The notes: generated by a model from the sequence alone, not told the origin. 64,000 nucleotides of DNA from Odontocerum albicorne (GCA_949825065.1 OX463852.1:18750189-18814188), one strand, 5' to 3'; shown: positions 21,770-32,124, counted from the first letter of the stretch. Numbers and translations are program-made.

Positions 21770-22329
21770 AGCTCAACATATTTTATTTTTGTTACGTTTC
21801 CCTTTTTCTTATCCGTTTTCCCTTTCAAAGTATTGATATATAGTATAATCTCTAACATAGCACTGTTTTATTACATGTGTAACTCTAAGACATACAGAGT
21901 TTGAATTAAATAGCTTCAAAGCGTTAGTGTTACATTTAAGCGAAAATTAATCTTTCTTGTGGTTCCCTTCATCATATCTGAATTAGTAATTCTGTCATAT
22001 TGAAAAGCATAAGCGGTAGACTGTCGCTCCCAGTAATCGAGCTTTCGGGTTAAAAAGAATTGGAAAAGGTATCTATGGAGCTCGCGGTTCGTTATTCCAC
22101 GTGTTGGCAACCGTATAGCACGTGAGGCAACAACATGCGCACATGTAGTCGGCACATGCGAGTATTATAAGCTATTCACGTACGATAATATTTCCAATAT
22201 ATGCATTCATGAACGGTGAGTTCTTGGTTTACTTCTGGGTTGTTCTCAACCCTAAAACTTGGTTAATAAGGTGCAATACAACGTTGTCTCCCGGGCACGC
22301 TCTTCAGTATGACTGATAGCTCTTTTATC
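21770..22329. other. Unassigned sequence
   Basis: 22000-22050 (GTCGCTCCCAGTAATCGAGC, TTTCGGGTTAAAAA) resembles 43725-43755 and 24915-24950, a low-copy repeat of unknown type. No gene recognised. Confidence 0.35.
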
Positions 22330-22575
22330 CATTCTTATTTTTTTTCGGACCATTGGGAATCGAATTCAAAATCCCCCGGTGGAAGTCCAACATCCTACGG
22401 GACAAGTCGTCGTTCAGAGGAAAATAAAATGATTTTGGATCTCACTGGGAATCGAACCCTTGATGCCAGAATCATAAGCGAGTACGCCTATCACGATGCT
22501 TACCATAATAATAATAAAAATGATAACATATACAGCGCCGTTTAAAAAGCAAACTTTCCTCAATAAGTTTGCTCT
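22330..22575 (-). mobile_element. tRNA-like SINE scraps plus RepD edge
   Basis: Two B-box-like blocks read on minus: GAATTCGATTCCCAATGG near 22350-22368 (with ACTTCCACCGGGGGATTTTG, the SINE-B signature) and AAGGGTTCGATTCCCAGTG near 22446-22464. 22530-22575 (CAGCGCCGTTTAAAAAGCA) is the RepD head. All are truncated. Confidence 0.5.
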
Positions 22576-23516
22576 CTAAAGATCACGATGTTGATATTAA
22601 AAAATTAAAAGTACTTATTTAAAAAATAAATCACATTCATACGCAGTTTTCTCGTCTCGAGATGAACTTTTAACGGTACTAAATCATAAAGTATTAACAC
22701 GAAACCATAACCTAAAAACATTTACTATTATAAACGTGACGAAATAATATTTATTAATATTGTCTATGGAACCAACAAGATTGTAGCAATAAATATCAAA
22801 GACAACGGCCACCCAGTTCATCTACATGTATCTGTCAAGAAAATAATACAAAAAAAAACAATGTCAAAAAACTTTTTAAAAAATAACTAAGTATTCATGA
22901 ATTTATTGCAAGAAAAGTCGCCCTACATATTATGCATGCAAATTTAACCAATCAATCTTAATGAAAACCCGTTGTGAATACTAATTGATTTCAATGTTTG
23001 AATCACAACGATTGTGATTATATGAAAACTAACAGCTACTGTGATTGTTGCGTTGTTGTGTTTTCGTACATCTATTATAATAATATTATGTGATTAACTT
23101 AATCATGGAGGTTGTGATGAATTGTGAAATAATTGTTTGTGCTGTGAACAAGTTGTCATTAAATTGAGTGGACATAAAAATAACGCTGTTACAATAATCG
23201 TTTTAATTGTTAGTGTTGTTAAACGTTGTGTGAATTTTTTGCGAAATCTCTTTTAACAAAATCATTTTTATGACGGCTATTTCTTTGTTAATATTTTCAT
23301 TTAATTAATTCTACTTATGGTTATTTCAATGAGTTAATTATTTTTTTATTGTGTATTTTAAATGGTGATACGTTTTGGTATCTGTTATAGAGATTGCTTT
23401 TTGTAGTATTTTTTATTTGATTGAATTTGCAAAGGCGACTTGTTGAAATTTGTGTAAAACGTTTGCAAAATGAACAGTTAGTTAATTGTGATTTATTATA
23501 GTGATTTTCTGTTACA
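22576..23516 (+). promoter_or_regulatory. Possible 5' flank / 5' UTR of candidate exon 1
   Basis: About 0.9 kb of AT-rich sequence free of recognisable transposons, unusual for this window, lies before the candidate start at 23517. I can assign no TATA box or initiator with confidence, so the regulatory role is inferred only from position. Confidence 0.2.
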
Positions 23517-23546
23517 ATGACTGGAGCTATACCTGAAATGTTTCGG
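23517..23546 (+). CDS. Candidate first coding exon (10 codons)
   Basis: ATG in the context GTTACAATGA follows in-frame TAG and TGA codons a few codons upstream, as expected of a genuine start. Ten codons (MTGAIPEMFR) run without interruption into GTAAGAGT, a strong donor, leaving phase 0. The next confident + exon, at 45864, accepts phase 0, so both could belong to one gene with a ~22-kb first intron. That link is inference. I do not recognise the peptide. A chance ATG-donor pair cannot be excluded over such a short span. Confidence 0.3.
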
Positions 23547-23558
23547 GTAAGAGTTATC

Positions 23559-23753
23559 CCATGTTTACACGAGCTTAGTACTTGTCATTAGTACTTCTCA
23601 TTCGCACTTGTCACTCGCACTTGTATCCACGTGTAAACAAGCATATTAGTACTAAGCATTCGTAAATCTTAGTACTAGTATGCTTGTTCTCACTAAGCAG
23701 CTTAGTACAAACGATAAGTACTAATGACAAGTACTAAGTTCGTGTAAACATGG
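23559..23753. mobile_element. MITE with ~40-bp terminal inverted repeats
   Basis: CCATGTTTACACGAGCTTAG at the left pairs with the right end, whose complement reads CCATGTTTACACGAACTTAG. Similarity continues for about 40 positions with two or three mismatches. Inner subterminal repeats (TTAGTACT, CAAGCATAxTAGTACTAAG) form further palindromes. 195 bp, no ORF. The target duplication is unclear (perhaps TATC/CATC), so I do not assign a superfamily. It starts 12 bases after the candidate donor at 23547. Confidence 0.85.
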
Positions 23754-24299
23754 CATCATGTTTACTTCTTTGTTCAATTTAATTTCTTATTTTGCACTCG
23801 TATAATCCTTTTAATAAATCTGAATTGGTGATTCACACATTTTGAAGGGCATACTTTCCCTTTGACCTTGAAGAAACAAACAAAAATATTGCTCCCCGCA
23901 AATCTTCCCAACCTGTTGAGCCGCAATAAGACTTCTGTACTTAATAGCATAATTTATTTTACTAACCGAAATAAGAGTAACTTGTAATATAAAAATATGT
24001 ATAATATATGAACATCGATAGTCGTTATTTAAACTGAAATCGTTCGCTCACTTACTACACATTTAATTCTTATCTTATTGTAAATATTCATTCAGTTGTA
24101 CACTTTGTAGTTTAGTTGGAAAATAGTTTCACTCCATAGTATCTCACTAGATAACAGTAGTCCCGGGACGAGTTAATTTAGTATACTTAAAATATCAACT
24201 ACGGACGCTGCAACCGAGTGCGGCGATGTCGCCCATGTGAATAGAACTATCGAGATCCTTTGAAGTGGATATCACTTGACACTGGCGTATACTCCTACA
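23754..24299. other. Unassigned AT-rich sequence
   Basis: Nothing recognised. The small block around 24200-24230 (CTGCAACCGAGTGCGGCGAT) is GC-richer but has no splice framing. Confidence 0.35.
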
Positions 24300-24580
24300 T
24301 ACATAACTAGAAAACGTTAGCATTTTTCACCGGTATCTCAAAATCAAACGTCGAATACAATCAAACTCATAAACTCTTAATGATTTTGTGCGTTTAATCG
24401 TCTTCGTATAATTAGAAAATTTAAGACCTCGATAGATTTTTCATCAGTGTCTCAAAATCAAATTTCGAATATAATCAAATTCTGAAACTCATAAACTTTT
24501 AATATTTTATGCGTTTGATTGTCTTTGTATAACTAGAAAACTTAAGAAGATATCGATGGATTTTTCATTTAGGTTTTGTT
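24300..24580. repeat. 107-119-bp tandem repeat, about 2.4 units
   Basis: AACTAGAAAAC at 24305, AATTAGAAAAT at 24412 and AACTAGAAAAC at 24531 head successive units that share TTTTTCATCxGTxTCTCAAA and ATAATCAAATTCTGAAACTC or its equivalents. Confidence 0.8.
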
Positions 24581-24599
24581 AAAAACCAAGCATGACCAA

Positions 24600-25294
24600 A
24601 CCGTGGCTCGTCAACCACATACGGCTCGTTGATGCTTTTAATGCGACTTGCGGGCATAAAGCGATATAGTAAAATTATTTATAATTTTACAAATTAGAAG
24701 TCCAAGGACAATGACCCAAAACATCGGAGTCGTCTTTGTACTGCGTGGAAACATGACAAGACATAAAGCATCACGGTTTATATTATGTAGTATGTGTGTA
24801 TTTTTTTAATGCCTTATCCCAAATAGTATTTCGAGTTTTGCCGTACACGTTCTTGTCAAACAGACTGTATATAGGAGTTCACGGCCATTATTCAAGAAGA
24901 AGATCATAAGTCTCTAGCCCTAGTAATAGAGTCTTCGAGCTTAAAACCACTTGAGTAAGCACGAAATTCGCGATCGGTCATTGTACATGTTGGTAATATG
25001 TTACTTGTTTTTTGTTGGCTCCTGTCAATTGAAAGACGATGGATTTGCAGTGATAAATAATCAATTATTATTGAAGAGAAGCTTGGGGACTGGCGGCATC
25101 TTTTTTATTTACACAGTTCGAACAAAACAGCAATGCCACATCGAGTCCTGGTCCGGAGTTACTATATTCTATGCTTCGCCCTCTTTCGGAGTTTAATCCA
25201 TTGAATTTAATATCCTCAAGCCAATTTTCATTTCACACCTCCTTGCCTCGACGAAGCACTTGACGTTACAGGTTTCTGTCATCGACGTGATCTT
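24600..25294. other. Unassigned sequence
   Basis: An 81-codon + ORF (24951-25196) begins on a non-ATG codon and matches nothing I know. No repeat family was confidently placed here. Confidence 0.35.
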
Positions 25295-25650
25295 ATTTAT
25301 TTCTTTATTAACACATCATTGCAAAACAATCTAGCGGGCTTATTGCCAGGCGGCAATTTCTTCCAACCAATCAGACGAAAAGTAAATAAAGCAAGTTACA
25401 TGGTCGCAAAAAATATTCAAATGATAATTCATTTTTATGAACATGTATATGACAAAAGTTAAAGAAAGAAATAATCAATCAAAAGAAAAATAAGGAATGG
25501 TGGAAACGAAAGAAAAATCAGGAATGAAACACATTATATTACTGACTAGAAAGTAAGTTATTTTAGTCGCTTCTTAAAGCATGCCAAGGACGGCGCGTGT
25601 CTAACATTGGTTTGTTATTAGTTCCAGAACCTCACTGCATGGAAAGTGGA
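25295..25650 (-). pseudogene. LINE-A 3' end (ORF tail plus 3' UTR)
   Basis: On minus: a damaged end of the ORF (phrases GTTCTGGAACTAATAACAAA and TCCTTGGCATGCTTTAAGAA, corresponding to RLWNQL..NVRxAPSLACFKKR), then the 3' UTR TAGTCAGTAATATAATGTGT and TTGCGACCATGTAACTTGCT, ending GGTTGGAAGAAATTGCCGCC, CAATAAGCCCGCTAG and a (TAAA)-type terminus at 25300-25325. Confidence 0.85.
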
Positions 25651-25794
25651 CTCACCGCACACACAATTCTCCTACAAATCGAAATCCACATTACAAGTCT
25701 TTATGCCTCTTTTACAGACTTCCTTATAACGTAGGAGCTGAGCTGTTCACCTTGGGGATCTTTTGACAATACTACTTTGTACGAAAGAGGCAGT

Positions 25795-25945
25795 AACACT
25801 CACATACGTACTCGGCGCGTGTGAAAATTGTTACCAGATGAACTTTTTTATCAGACTGAGATCGTTTTTTTCTTTTGGGTACCATCAGGATTGAACCCCA
25901 AACCCCTGGGTGGAAGTCAAACGTCCAATAACGCACGCAACAGGA
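25795..25945 (-). mobile_element. SINE-B copy
   Basis: On minus: ACTTCCACCCAGGGGTTTGG, a B-box-like GGTTCAATCCTGATGGTACC, an A-rich linker, CTGATAAAAAAGTTCATCTG and GTAACAATTTTCACACGCGC. The same order occurs at 47266-47425 (minus) and 41354-41510 (plus), separating this family from SINE-A. Confidence 0.75.
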
Positions 25946-26361
25946 TTCTTTATTACCTTCACATTAAACTTAAACCTTTCAATGACTTTGAGGGGTGTTG
26001 ATGATTATCTTAAAGGTTGTACTAGGCAATGTTTTTAATTAAGATTACAATAGTTTTCCGCTTAACAGTAGTTCAACCGCTTGCTGGTCACATACTGGAT
26101 CTGAAACGTGATCTGACCGAAGCGTGCTTACTGAACGACAAGGTTTGGACAAAAAAAATCCGTTGTGTCAAATTAGATTAGTCTTTAATTTTACTATTTA
26201 TTAATTGTTATGAAGTTCACCACTCTCAAATCCAACTTTATTGTTACTTGTTTGTTTTCCCGTCGGTCTTCTTAGTAGAAGCATTTAGCTTAGTTTATTT
26301 TATATCTATTTAGCATATTTTGTGCTAATAACATATAAGTATCATCGCTCTTTGAGTTGCA
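25946..26361. other. Unassigned sequence
   Basis: AT-rich with no identifiable repeat or coding signal. Confidence 0.35.
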
Positions 26362-26590
26362 CAAAGAACGCCATGCTGTATAAAACATCTCTATTCAGAA
26401 CGCACTGGTGCCACAAAACACCTCTATTTAGAACGCACTGATGCCATAAAACACCTTTATTTAGAACGCACGGTGCTATAAAACACCTCTATTCAGAACG
26501 TATTGGTATTATAAAACACATTTATTCAGAATGCACTGGTGCTATAAAACATCCCTATTCAGAACGCAATGATGTAATAAATAACATTCA
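26362..26590. repeat. 33-bp minisatellite, seven units
   Basis: GAACGCACTGGTGCxATAAA-type units start at 26366, 26398, 26431, 26464, 26496, 26529 and 26562. Units are diverged by several substitutions, so the array is not recent. Confidence 0.93.
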
Positions 26591-26897
26591 GCCTAGACTG
26601 CTAATCTCCAATAATGGCATTAGGATAGGCGTTCAATTTTCCGAGTTTCTTTCTGGCCATAAAAAATTGCAGTTTTTGATAAGTTATATACGCTGTTATA
26701 TATGACGACGAACCATCATGTGCAGTAAACATGACATAGTTATGCTACTCAAATAAGTGAAACAAATACTCTTAATAATAAATACGTGGTGGCGTCCTAT
26801 CTTATATTTGCTAAGATAAGAAAAATTGAAATAACATTTTTTTCCTAACTTGTACTTTTATACTCGTATTTCATCTTAATGATGTTCCATAATTTAT
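26591..26897. other. Unassigned AT-rich sequence
   Basis: Nothing recognised apart from one octamer TACTCGTA at 26871. Confidence 0.35.
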
Positions 26898-26985
26898 AAG
26901 TTGCGTGGTTTAGTTGATAAAACGCCTGACATCCAACCCGGGGTTCAATTCTCGTTGGTAGATAATTTTATTGAAAAAGGTAACA
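26898..26985 (+). mobile_element. SINE-A head, truncated
   Basis: GTTGCGTGGTTTAGTTGATA (A box), AACGCCTGACATCCAACCCG and GGGGTTCAATTCTCGTTGGT (B box). It stops after the linker, where antisense LINE-B begins. Confidence 0.75.
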
Positions 26986-26987
26986 TA

Positions 26988-27180
26988 TATACATACTATC
27001 ACGCTATTCCCCTGTCAGGGTAGGCAGAGTTGACACAGTGCCAGATTTCTTATCTTAACACATATATTTGGCCTCTTCTATATCCATACACCTTCTCCAA
27101 CAGTTTCTACGATTTTTCTGACTTTTTACGTTTCCTTCTTTCAAAACATCATTCACTTCCTTGGTATTCCTCTACACATT
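26988..27180 (-). pseudogene. LINE-B antisense 3' fragment
   Basis: ATACTATCACGCTATTCCCC, GGCAGAGTTGACACAGTGCC, CCATACACCTTCTCCAACAG and CGTTTCCTTCTTTCAAAACA keep LINE-B antisense order. Its inner end grades into the 41-bp array. Confidence 0.85.
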
Positions 27181-27386
27181 TGCTTTCCAACCATAATTTC
27201 CTTGGTTTTCCTCTACACATTTGCCCTCCAACCATAATTTTCTTGGTTTTCCTCTACACATTTGCTTTCCAACCATAATTTCCTTGGTTTTCCTGTACAC
27301 ATTTCCCCTCCAACCATAATTTTCTTAGTTTTCCTCTACATTTGCTCTCCAACCATAATTTCTTTGGTTTCCTCTACACTTTTGCA
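27146..27386. repeat. 41-bp minisatellite derived from LINE-B, five to six units
   Basis: CCAACCATAATTT recurs at 27187, 27228, 27269, 27310 and 27349, with TTGGTTTTCCTCTACACATT between copies. CTTGGTxTTCCTCTACAC belongs to antisense LINE-B at that position, so the array expanded from LINE sequence. The mariner element inserted immediately after it. Confidence 0.92.
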
Positions 27387-27393
27387 CTATATA

Positions 27394-28055
27394 CGAGGCG
27401 TATCCAGAAAGTAAGTGTACTGAGGCTCTCACGACCGGATGGATTTTATTTTCGACATGTTGGCTACACTTCCGTGTAGTCTGACCCTTCCCCTCCACAA
27501 CGAGACCGGTTCGAGGTCAGTACGTTGAGAAGTGTCGACGCGACAACACGTTTCGTGAAAAATGTCAACCCAATCTCCCGCCAAGTGCGAAATTTTGTAA
27601 AAAGGCAAGAGTTTTTGAGGCGCTGCAAACTCCATGGAGATGAATTTCTCCACTCCATCATTACTGGAGATGAAACTTGGGTTGCACACTACACGCCTGA
27701 AACCAAAATGCAGTCTCAACAGTGGCGTCACACCTCTTCACCCTCCGCCAAAAAGTTCAAAACCACAATTTCAGCCAAGAAAATCATGGCATCCGTGTTT
27801 TGGGACTGTCAAAGCATAATTTTAATTGAATATATGCCTCAAGAGGAGACCATCAACTCTGCAAGATACTGTGAGACCCTAAAAAAATTGCGGAGGGCGA
27901 TTCAGAACAAGAGGAGAGGCATGCTGACAAAGGGAGTCTGCCTGCTGTATGACAATGCCAGACCACACACGGCCAACGCCACGAAGGAACTGCTCGTCTC
28001 GTTAAAAATTGTAACCTACAAAAATTCAGTACACTTACTTTCTGGATATGCCTCG
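27394..28055 (+). mobile_element. Internally deleted mariner element, 662 bp
   Basis: Both 30-bp terminal inverted repeats are present: CGAGGCGTATCCAGAAAGTA opens the left arm (27394-27423) and 28026-28055 is its complement with one mismatch. TA dinucleotides at 27392-27393 and 28056-28057 are the expected target duplication. Full mariners are about 1.3 kb, so roughly half is missing: most of the N-terminal DNA-binding region and everything after the second catalytic aspartate. It could be moved only in trans, by a transposase made elsewhere. Confidence 0.95.
27525..27995 (+). pseudogene. Mariner transposase central fragment
   Basis: An uninterrupted frame of mariner catalytic-domain residues: ITGDETWVAHYTPETK (first D at residue 49 of the frame), KKFKTTISAKKIMASVFWD, YCETLKKLRRAIQNKRRGML and YDNARPHTANATKELL (second D at residue 143). 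The third catalytic D, expected about 34 residues later, is absent because the frame runs into the 3' inverted repeat after KELLVSLK. The N-terminal helix-turn-helix domains are also missing. Members of the family cut and paste DNA at TA; this one cannot. The intact frame without stops suggests a recent deletion derivative. Confidence 0.93.
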
Positions 28056-28129
28056 TACTTTCTTCATTAATTCGTTCTACATATCGAAATCACCTCAGAG
28101 ATTTTACGAAAAGTTTCATTAATAAATTT

Positions 28130-28200
28130 CAGGCTGGTTGACAAATATTGCTATATATCAATAAATTCGGCAAGTTGTACCAATATACGACGAAAGTGCA
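28130..28200 (+). mobile_element. LINE-type 3' tail scrap
   Basis: GGCTGGTTGACAAATATTGC, ATATCAATAAATTCGGC and GTTGTACCAATATACGACG align in order with the LINE/SINE tail. Confidence 0.45.
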
Positions 28201-28344
28201 TAAAAATATCAAAAATTTAAACTACATATTACAAATTTTATATAATTTGTAGAGAACTTGTTACTCAATTGATTTTGATTTCAACAACGATATATGATAC
28301 TTATATAGTTTAGCACTCGTAGAAAACGTGTGATAGAATTATAA

Positions 28345-28725
28345 TAATAATAGTAGACCAATTTATATAGCGCTGTTTAGAGAGCAGACTCTCCTTAAGG
28401 GTTTTAACTCGAGATTCCACCCCAGAATGTTGACAAATTGAAAACATTACAAAAAAAGGAAGTTGAATATAAGTATAGAAAGGTGGTGGCTGCGGGTATT
28501 AGATTAGGTGCTTCTCCACACCTGCATATGTATAGAAAAACATATTTGGTAAGAAATCCGCAGAAAACTTATCAAGGGAAGACAAACTTCAAAGAAACCG
28601 TTGTAGATCTTCCGATATGTGATAGTAACACATTCGGTTCTTCCGATATGTGATAGTAACACATTCGGATTTTCCGATATGTGATAGTAACACATTCGGA
28701 TCTTCCGATATGCGATAGTAAAAAG
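28345..28725 (+). repeat. RepD copy, near full length
   Basis: ATTTATATAGCGCTGTTTAG and GAGAGCAGACTCTCCTTAAG form the head. A spacer with ACAAAAAAAGGAAGTTGA and GTGGCTGCGGGTATTAGATT follows, then GAAAAACATATTTGGTAAGA and CTTCCGATATGTGATAGTAA. It is the best copy for defining the family. The paired ORFs at 28438-28695 are repeat translations. Confidence 0.8.
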
Positions 28726-28732
28726 AACAGGT
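28611..28732. repeat. 31-bp tandem repeat at RepD 3' end, four units
   Basis: TCCGATATGTGATAGTAACA begins at 28611, 28642, 28673 and 28704. Other RepD copies have a single unit, so the expansion is local. Confidence 0.93.
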
Positions 28733-29579
28733 ACATTTTTATCATCTTTTATTACAGATCTTTATTCATCTTGTGCTAGAAAGCTAAAACATAACAAACT
28801 TTCGGAGTCTTCTTAGAGATATACAATAACTGAGAAACTCCATGTTTGGTTTCATAAATATTTTTAATGTAGATGTATTGCGTTCATGATAGTATTTCCT
28901 CAATCTCTCGAATTTCTAAATCTGGTATGACTTTTATCAACCATTTTTTAATTTGAATTTTATAATAAATACATATTTTGACATAACTTATGGCTTCAGA
29001 TAATGCTTCTCAATAACTTAGGAGCCAATTACACGAAACTTTTCTGTCCAGAGGCCATTCGCGATAATGGTGTCCAATAAATATAGAAATACACGTATGG
29101 TATTTTTTTAGAATTGAGGCATGTGATGTCAAGGATATGTTTGTGTAATACAACGATTATTTAGGAATTCGCACTTAATTTTCCATACACTTAATATAAT
29201 AATTATTAGAGACTTGAGCAGTTTGATAAGAGAAATTGTACTATAGTAAGAATGCCATAAACAGGTGAATTTAATTACGAAGAACTGGTTTAATAAATTC
29301 TCCAAAGAGCCTTGACATCGTTCCGGTCAAACAACTTTAAACAATAGGTCATTTTTCTCCATCGATTAAGTTGACTATCATGGAGATAGTTTACGAACCA
29401 ATTATACTTTGCGTCTAAACTCTCGTCCAATAATGGCATGAAATAGTTCTTTTGCGCAAGATTTTCATAAAAATGCGATTAAATAAGTTTTAATCGGATA
29501 TCTTAAATAAAGTAGTGCAATTTTATCCACGGGGGATATTTTCCAAGATCGCCAGTAGAAGCCTTAAACCACAAGTAGT
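28733..29579. other. Unassigned AT-rich sequence
   Basis: No feature recognised. The right part may belong to the transposon whose transposase relic begins near 29580 (DNA such as TTTGCGCAAGATTTTC), but no terminal repeat was found. Confidence 0.3.
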
Positions 29580-30230
29580 ATCGAACCCTATATATGTTAT
29601 ATGAGATGCCCCAAAAACGTATACACGCTTTTATGGTACACCGTGCCGTTTACATGAACTTGCTGCAAAAATTTGTCGTACCACGCATTCGTCAAGAATT
29701 TAGGGATGCGGAAGACTTTTATTTCCAACAAGATAATGTACTTTCACACTGCTTATCTGGATGAAAATATGCAGAACAGATGGATTGGACGTAGAGGTAG
29801 CATTTAATATCTCCCGAGTTCCCCCAGACCTCACGCTAATGGGTGTTTTTTTATGGAGATTTATTAAAAGTAAAGTTTATATCACAAAATTGGTAACAGT
29901 TATTGAATTGAGAGCAGCCATTGAAATATAATGCGCCCAAATAGTAAAACAAATGACTTGTGATGTTAACGATTTCACGTTATCTGCAGTGCATGGACCA
30001 GAACGAGAGGTAGCATTGAATAACCTCCGTGCTCCACAAACCTCACGGTAATGGACCCTTTTTTATGGAGATTCATCAAATATAAAGTTTATGACTCAAA
30101 ACTAGCAATAGTCAATACATTTAGAGCAGTCATTGAAAAAGAATGCGTCCAAATACTAAAACCAATTATTCGTGTAGTGCATGGACCAGAACGTTCATCA
30201 ATTTGAACACTTTCGATAACTAAGGAAAAT
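29580..30230 (+). pseudogene. Tc1/mariner-superfamily transposase relic with internal duplication
   Basis: Frames on + give RLHELAAKICR-like text, a block equivalent to FQQDNxxxH (29727-29760), RTDGLDVEVAFNISRVPPDL, TLMGVFLWRFIKSKVYITKL and the terminal QFEHF. This follows an insect transposase type ending WIGRRGxIEWPxRSPDLTPxDFFLWGxLKSKVY ... GxxFEHL (often seen with a DUF4817 N-terminus). Frameshifts and stops are frequent, and the aspartate before FFLW is replaced by V. The region from GAGGTAGCATT to GTGCATGGACCAGAACG is present twice (about 29790-30006 and 30007-30195). Confidence 0.8.
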
Positions 30231-31284
30231 CTACGTTTGTCATATTCGATTTGGAGTTTTGACCTTAGATATGCATACCATAATAAGTACTGAATTTTTA
30301 ACCATCCACAATTTACAGATATATTATACCTCTATACTATATTTTTTCTATGATGCGAAAAAAGGTTTGATTTATAAATAAGCACAGTAAGATAGATATT
30401 TACATAATTACAAAACACCCGGCTGAAACATTGACACTCCGTATTTCCGCCATTTCCATAGATACTCTTTAATTCCAAGCTTTCACATTAAAAACTCATA
30501 TTCAACAACTTCTCATCACGCGCTCTTTTTACATGATTTAAATTGAACCATTTAGTTATTTCAACTAGATTTAATTGATTCGTAATAAATTATTTTGATT
30601 GCCTTGAACCAGTCATCGAAGATATAATTTTCCATACTTGTTCACCGTTACTGTGATGACAAGAGAGGTCAAACAACAAACACGCTGTACATTCCTATTA
30701 TGGTTTTAGACCTTCTTGCATAGATGCTGTGCTCTGTTTGGCTATAACCGTCATCGACAAGTCCAACCCCGTGGCAATATTGCTTGATATAACTCGATTT
30801 ATGTTACTGGTTTACATTGCGTTTGGCAAAAATGGCAAAATGTCAAATGGTTGATACCAGCGGCGAACTGACAATTAAAATAGGCCCCATAAATCAGTTA
30901 AAACCGACCCCTTTTTATGTCAAATACTTCGCTTAACCTTGACCCCCCCCCCCCCCCCACGAAGTATTTTTTGCAATAGACAGTTATTTAATAATTAGCT
31001 TTTTGATGCTAAAATGTTTGTTACAGCATTATCTTGCTCAGGAGATCCTTTTTGCAAGACATCATCATGAACGATTCGATATGCGATTAAGTTAAATAAT
31101 TTTGTGATCCGTTAAGGATATACTTAATCTTGGAAAAATACTTCTCGTAAGACACTTACGTTGATAAAAGGGTTAACAAATATGTATGAACTATAAAACG
31201 TGCTTAAAGGCCAACTGATGCAAGTTAAATTTCTGCAGAACATAAAAGCAACCTGCCGTGCTCTTGCATACATAAATATTTTAC
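30231..31284. other. Unassigned sequence with a (C)16 tract
   Basis: About 1 kb with no recognisable repeat family or gene. A 16-base cytosine run at 30943-30958 is striking in this AT-rich setting. Confidence 0.4.
30943..30958. repeat. Poly(C) tract, 16 bases
   Basis: Uninterrupted C after GACCTT-type sequence, the longest G/C homopolymer in the window. Its length may be unreliable in assemblies. Confidence 0.95.
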
Positions 31285-31990
31285 ATACTAGTACATACTA
31301 TCACGCCGTTTCCTTGCAAGGGTATGCAGAGAAGACAGAGCGCCAGACTTACAAATCCATACACTTTATCATACAGTTCCTACGATTTCTCTAACTTCTT
31401 ATATTTCCTTCTTTCAAAATATCACTTGATCCATCCTTACTTTCTTCGATCTTCTTTTAACACGCCTCCCACTCGCATTTGCACTGTACATTTCTTTTGT
31501 TAGTATTTCTTCATTCACTCGTTCCGCGTGCCCAAACTACTTTTAGAAGTGGTCATCTTTTACTCGTCATTTCAGCCATTAGTTTATTCAGTCTTAATCA
31601 CTTCATTTCGTATTCCGTCATACATTGTCACTCCGTGTATTCTTATAGTGGTACGCATTTCTAAAGCATTGATTTAACTCTTTTCAGTTTACGTTTCACT
31701 CCTATACATTGAAGTTGGTACTAACATTCTGTTGTGGACTAAATCTTAGCAGATTTTGATGTTCTCATAAAATATCGTGCCCCAAAGACTTTGTTTCCTA
31801 TCGCTACATGCCGTTTTATATATGTCGTAACTATCCCATCATCTGAGAAAATACTTCCTAAGTATCAGAATTCTTCAGCTTGATCTTATCTTTCATTATT
31901 CATTTATCATATTTACTTTTCATTTTACTTTTTTCTGTCCCCATAATTGAATACGGCAATATTTATTCTCAGTTCTCGCTATCATAACAA
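31285..31990 (-). pseudogene. LINE-B, longest copy, antisense (~700 bp)
   Basis: On minus, from 31990 inward: FWYLGSIFSDDGIVTTYIKR, VAIGNKVFGA, then INALEMRTTIRIHGVTMYDG and IRNEVIKTE, with the RPRKV and CMR segments nearer 31400. YLGSxxSxDG...EIxxRIxxGxxxF followed by LRRIxGVTxxDxIRNExI is the region downstream of the polymerase domain in insect LINE polyproteins. Frameshifts and stops are present. It extends furthest 5' of all LINE-B copies here. Confidence 0.85.
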
Positions 31991-32124
31991 TCGCGTTTAT
32001 TCATAGCAATATCAAAGTAATACAAAAAAATATATACACTAATATAGGTTTCACATGATTTACAAGAAGCTATCAAAAGGTCTGAGCTCATCTTGTACGA
32101 CCTCCGTGACTTTTGTATACCCGA

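Noticed and set aside
27429..27731. Minus-strand ORFs across the mariner
   Set aside because: Antisense shadows of the transposase fragment, which has clear catalytic motifs on +.
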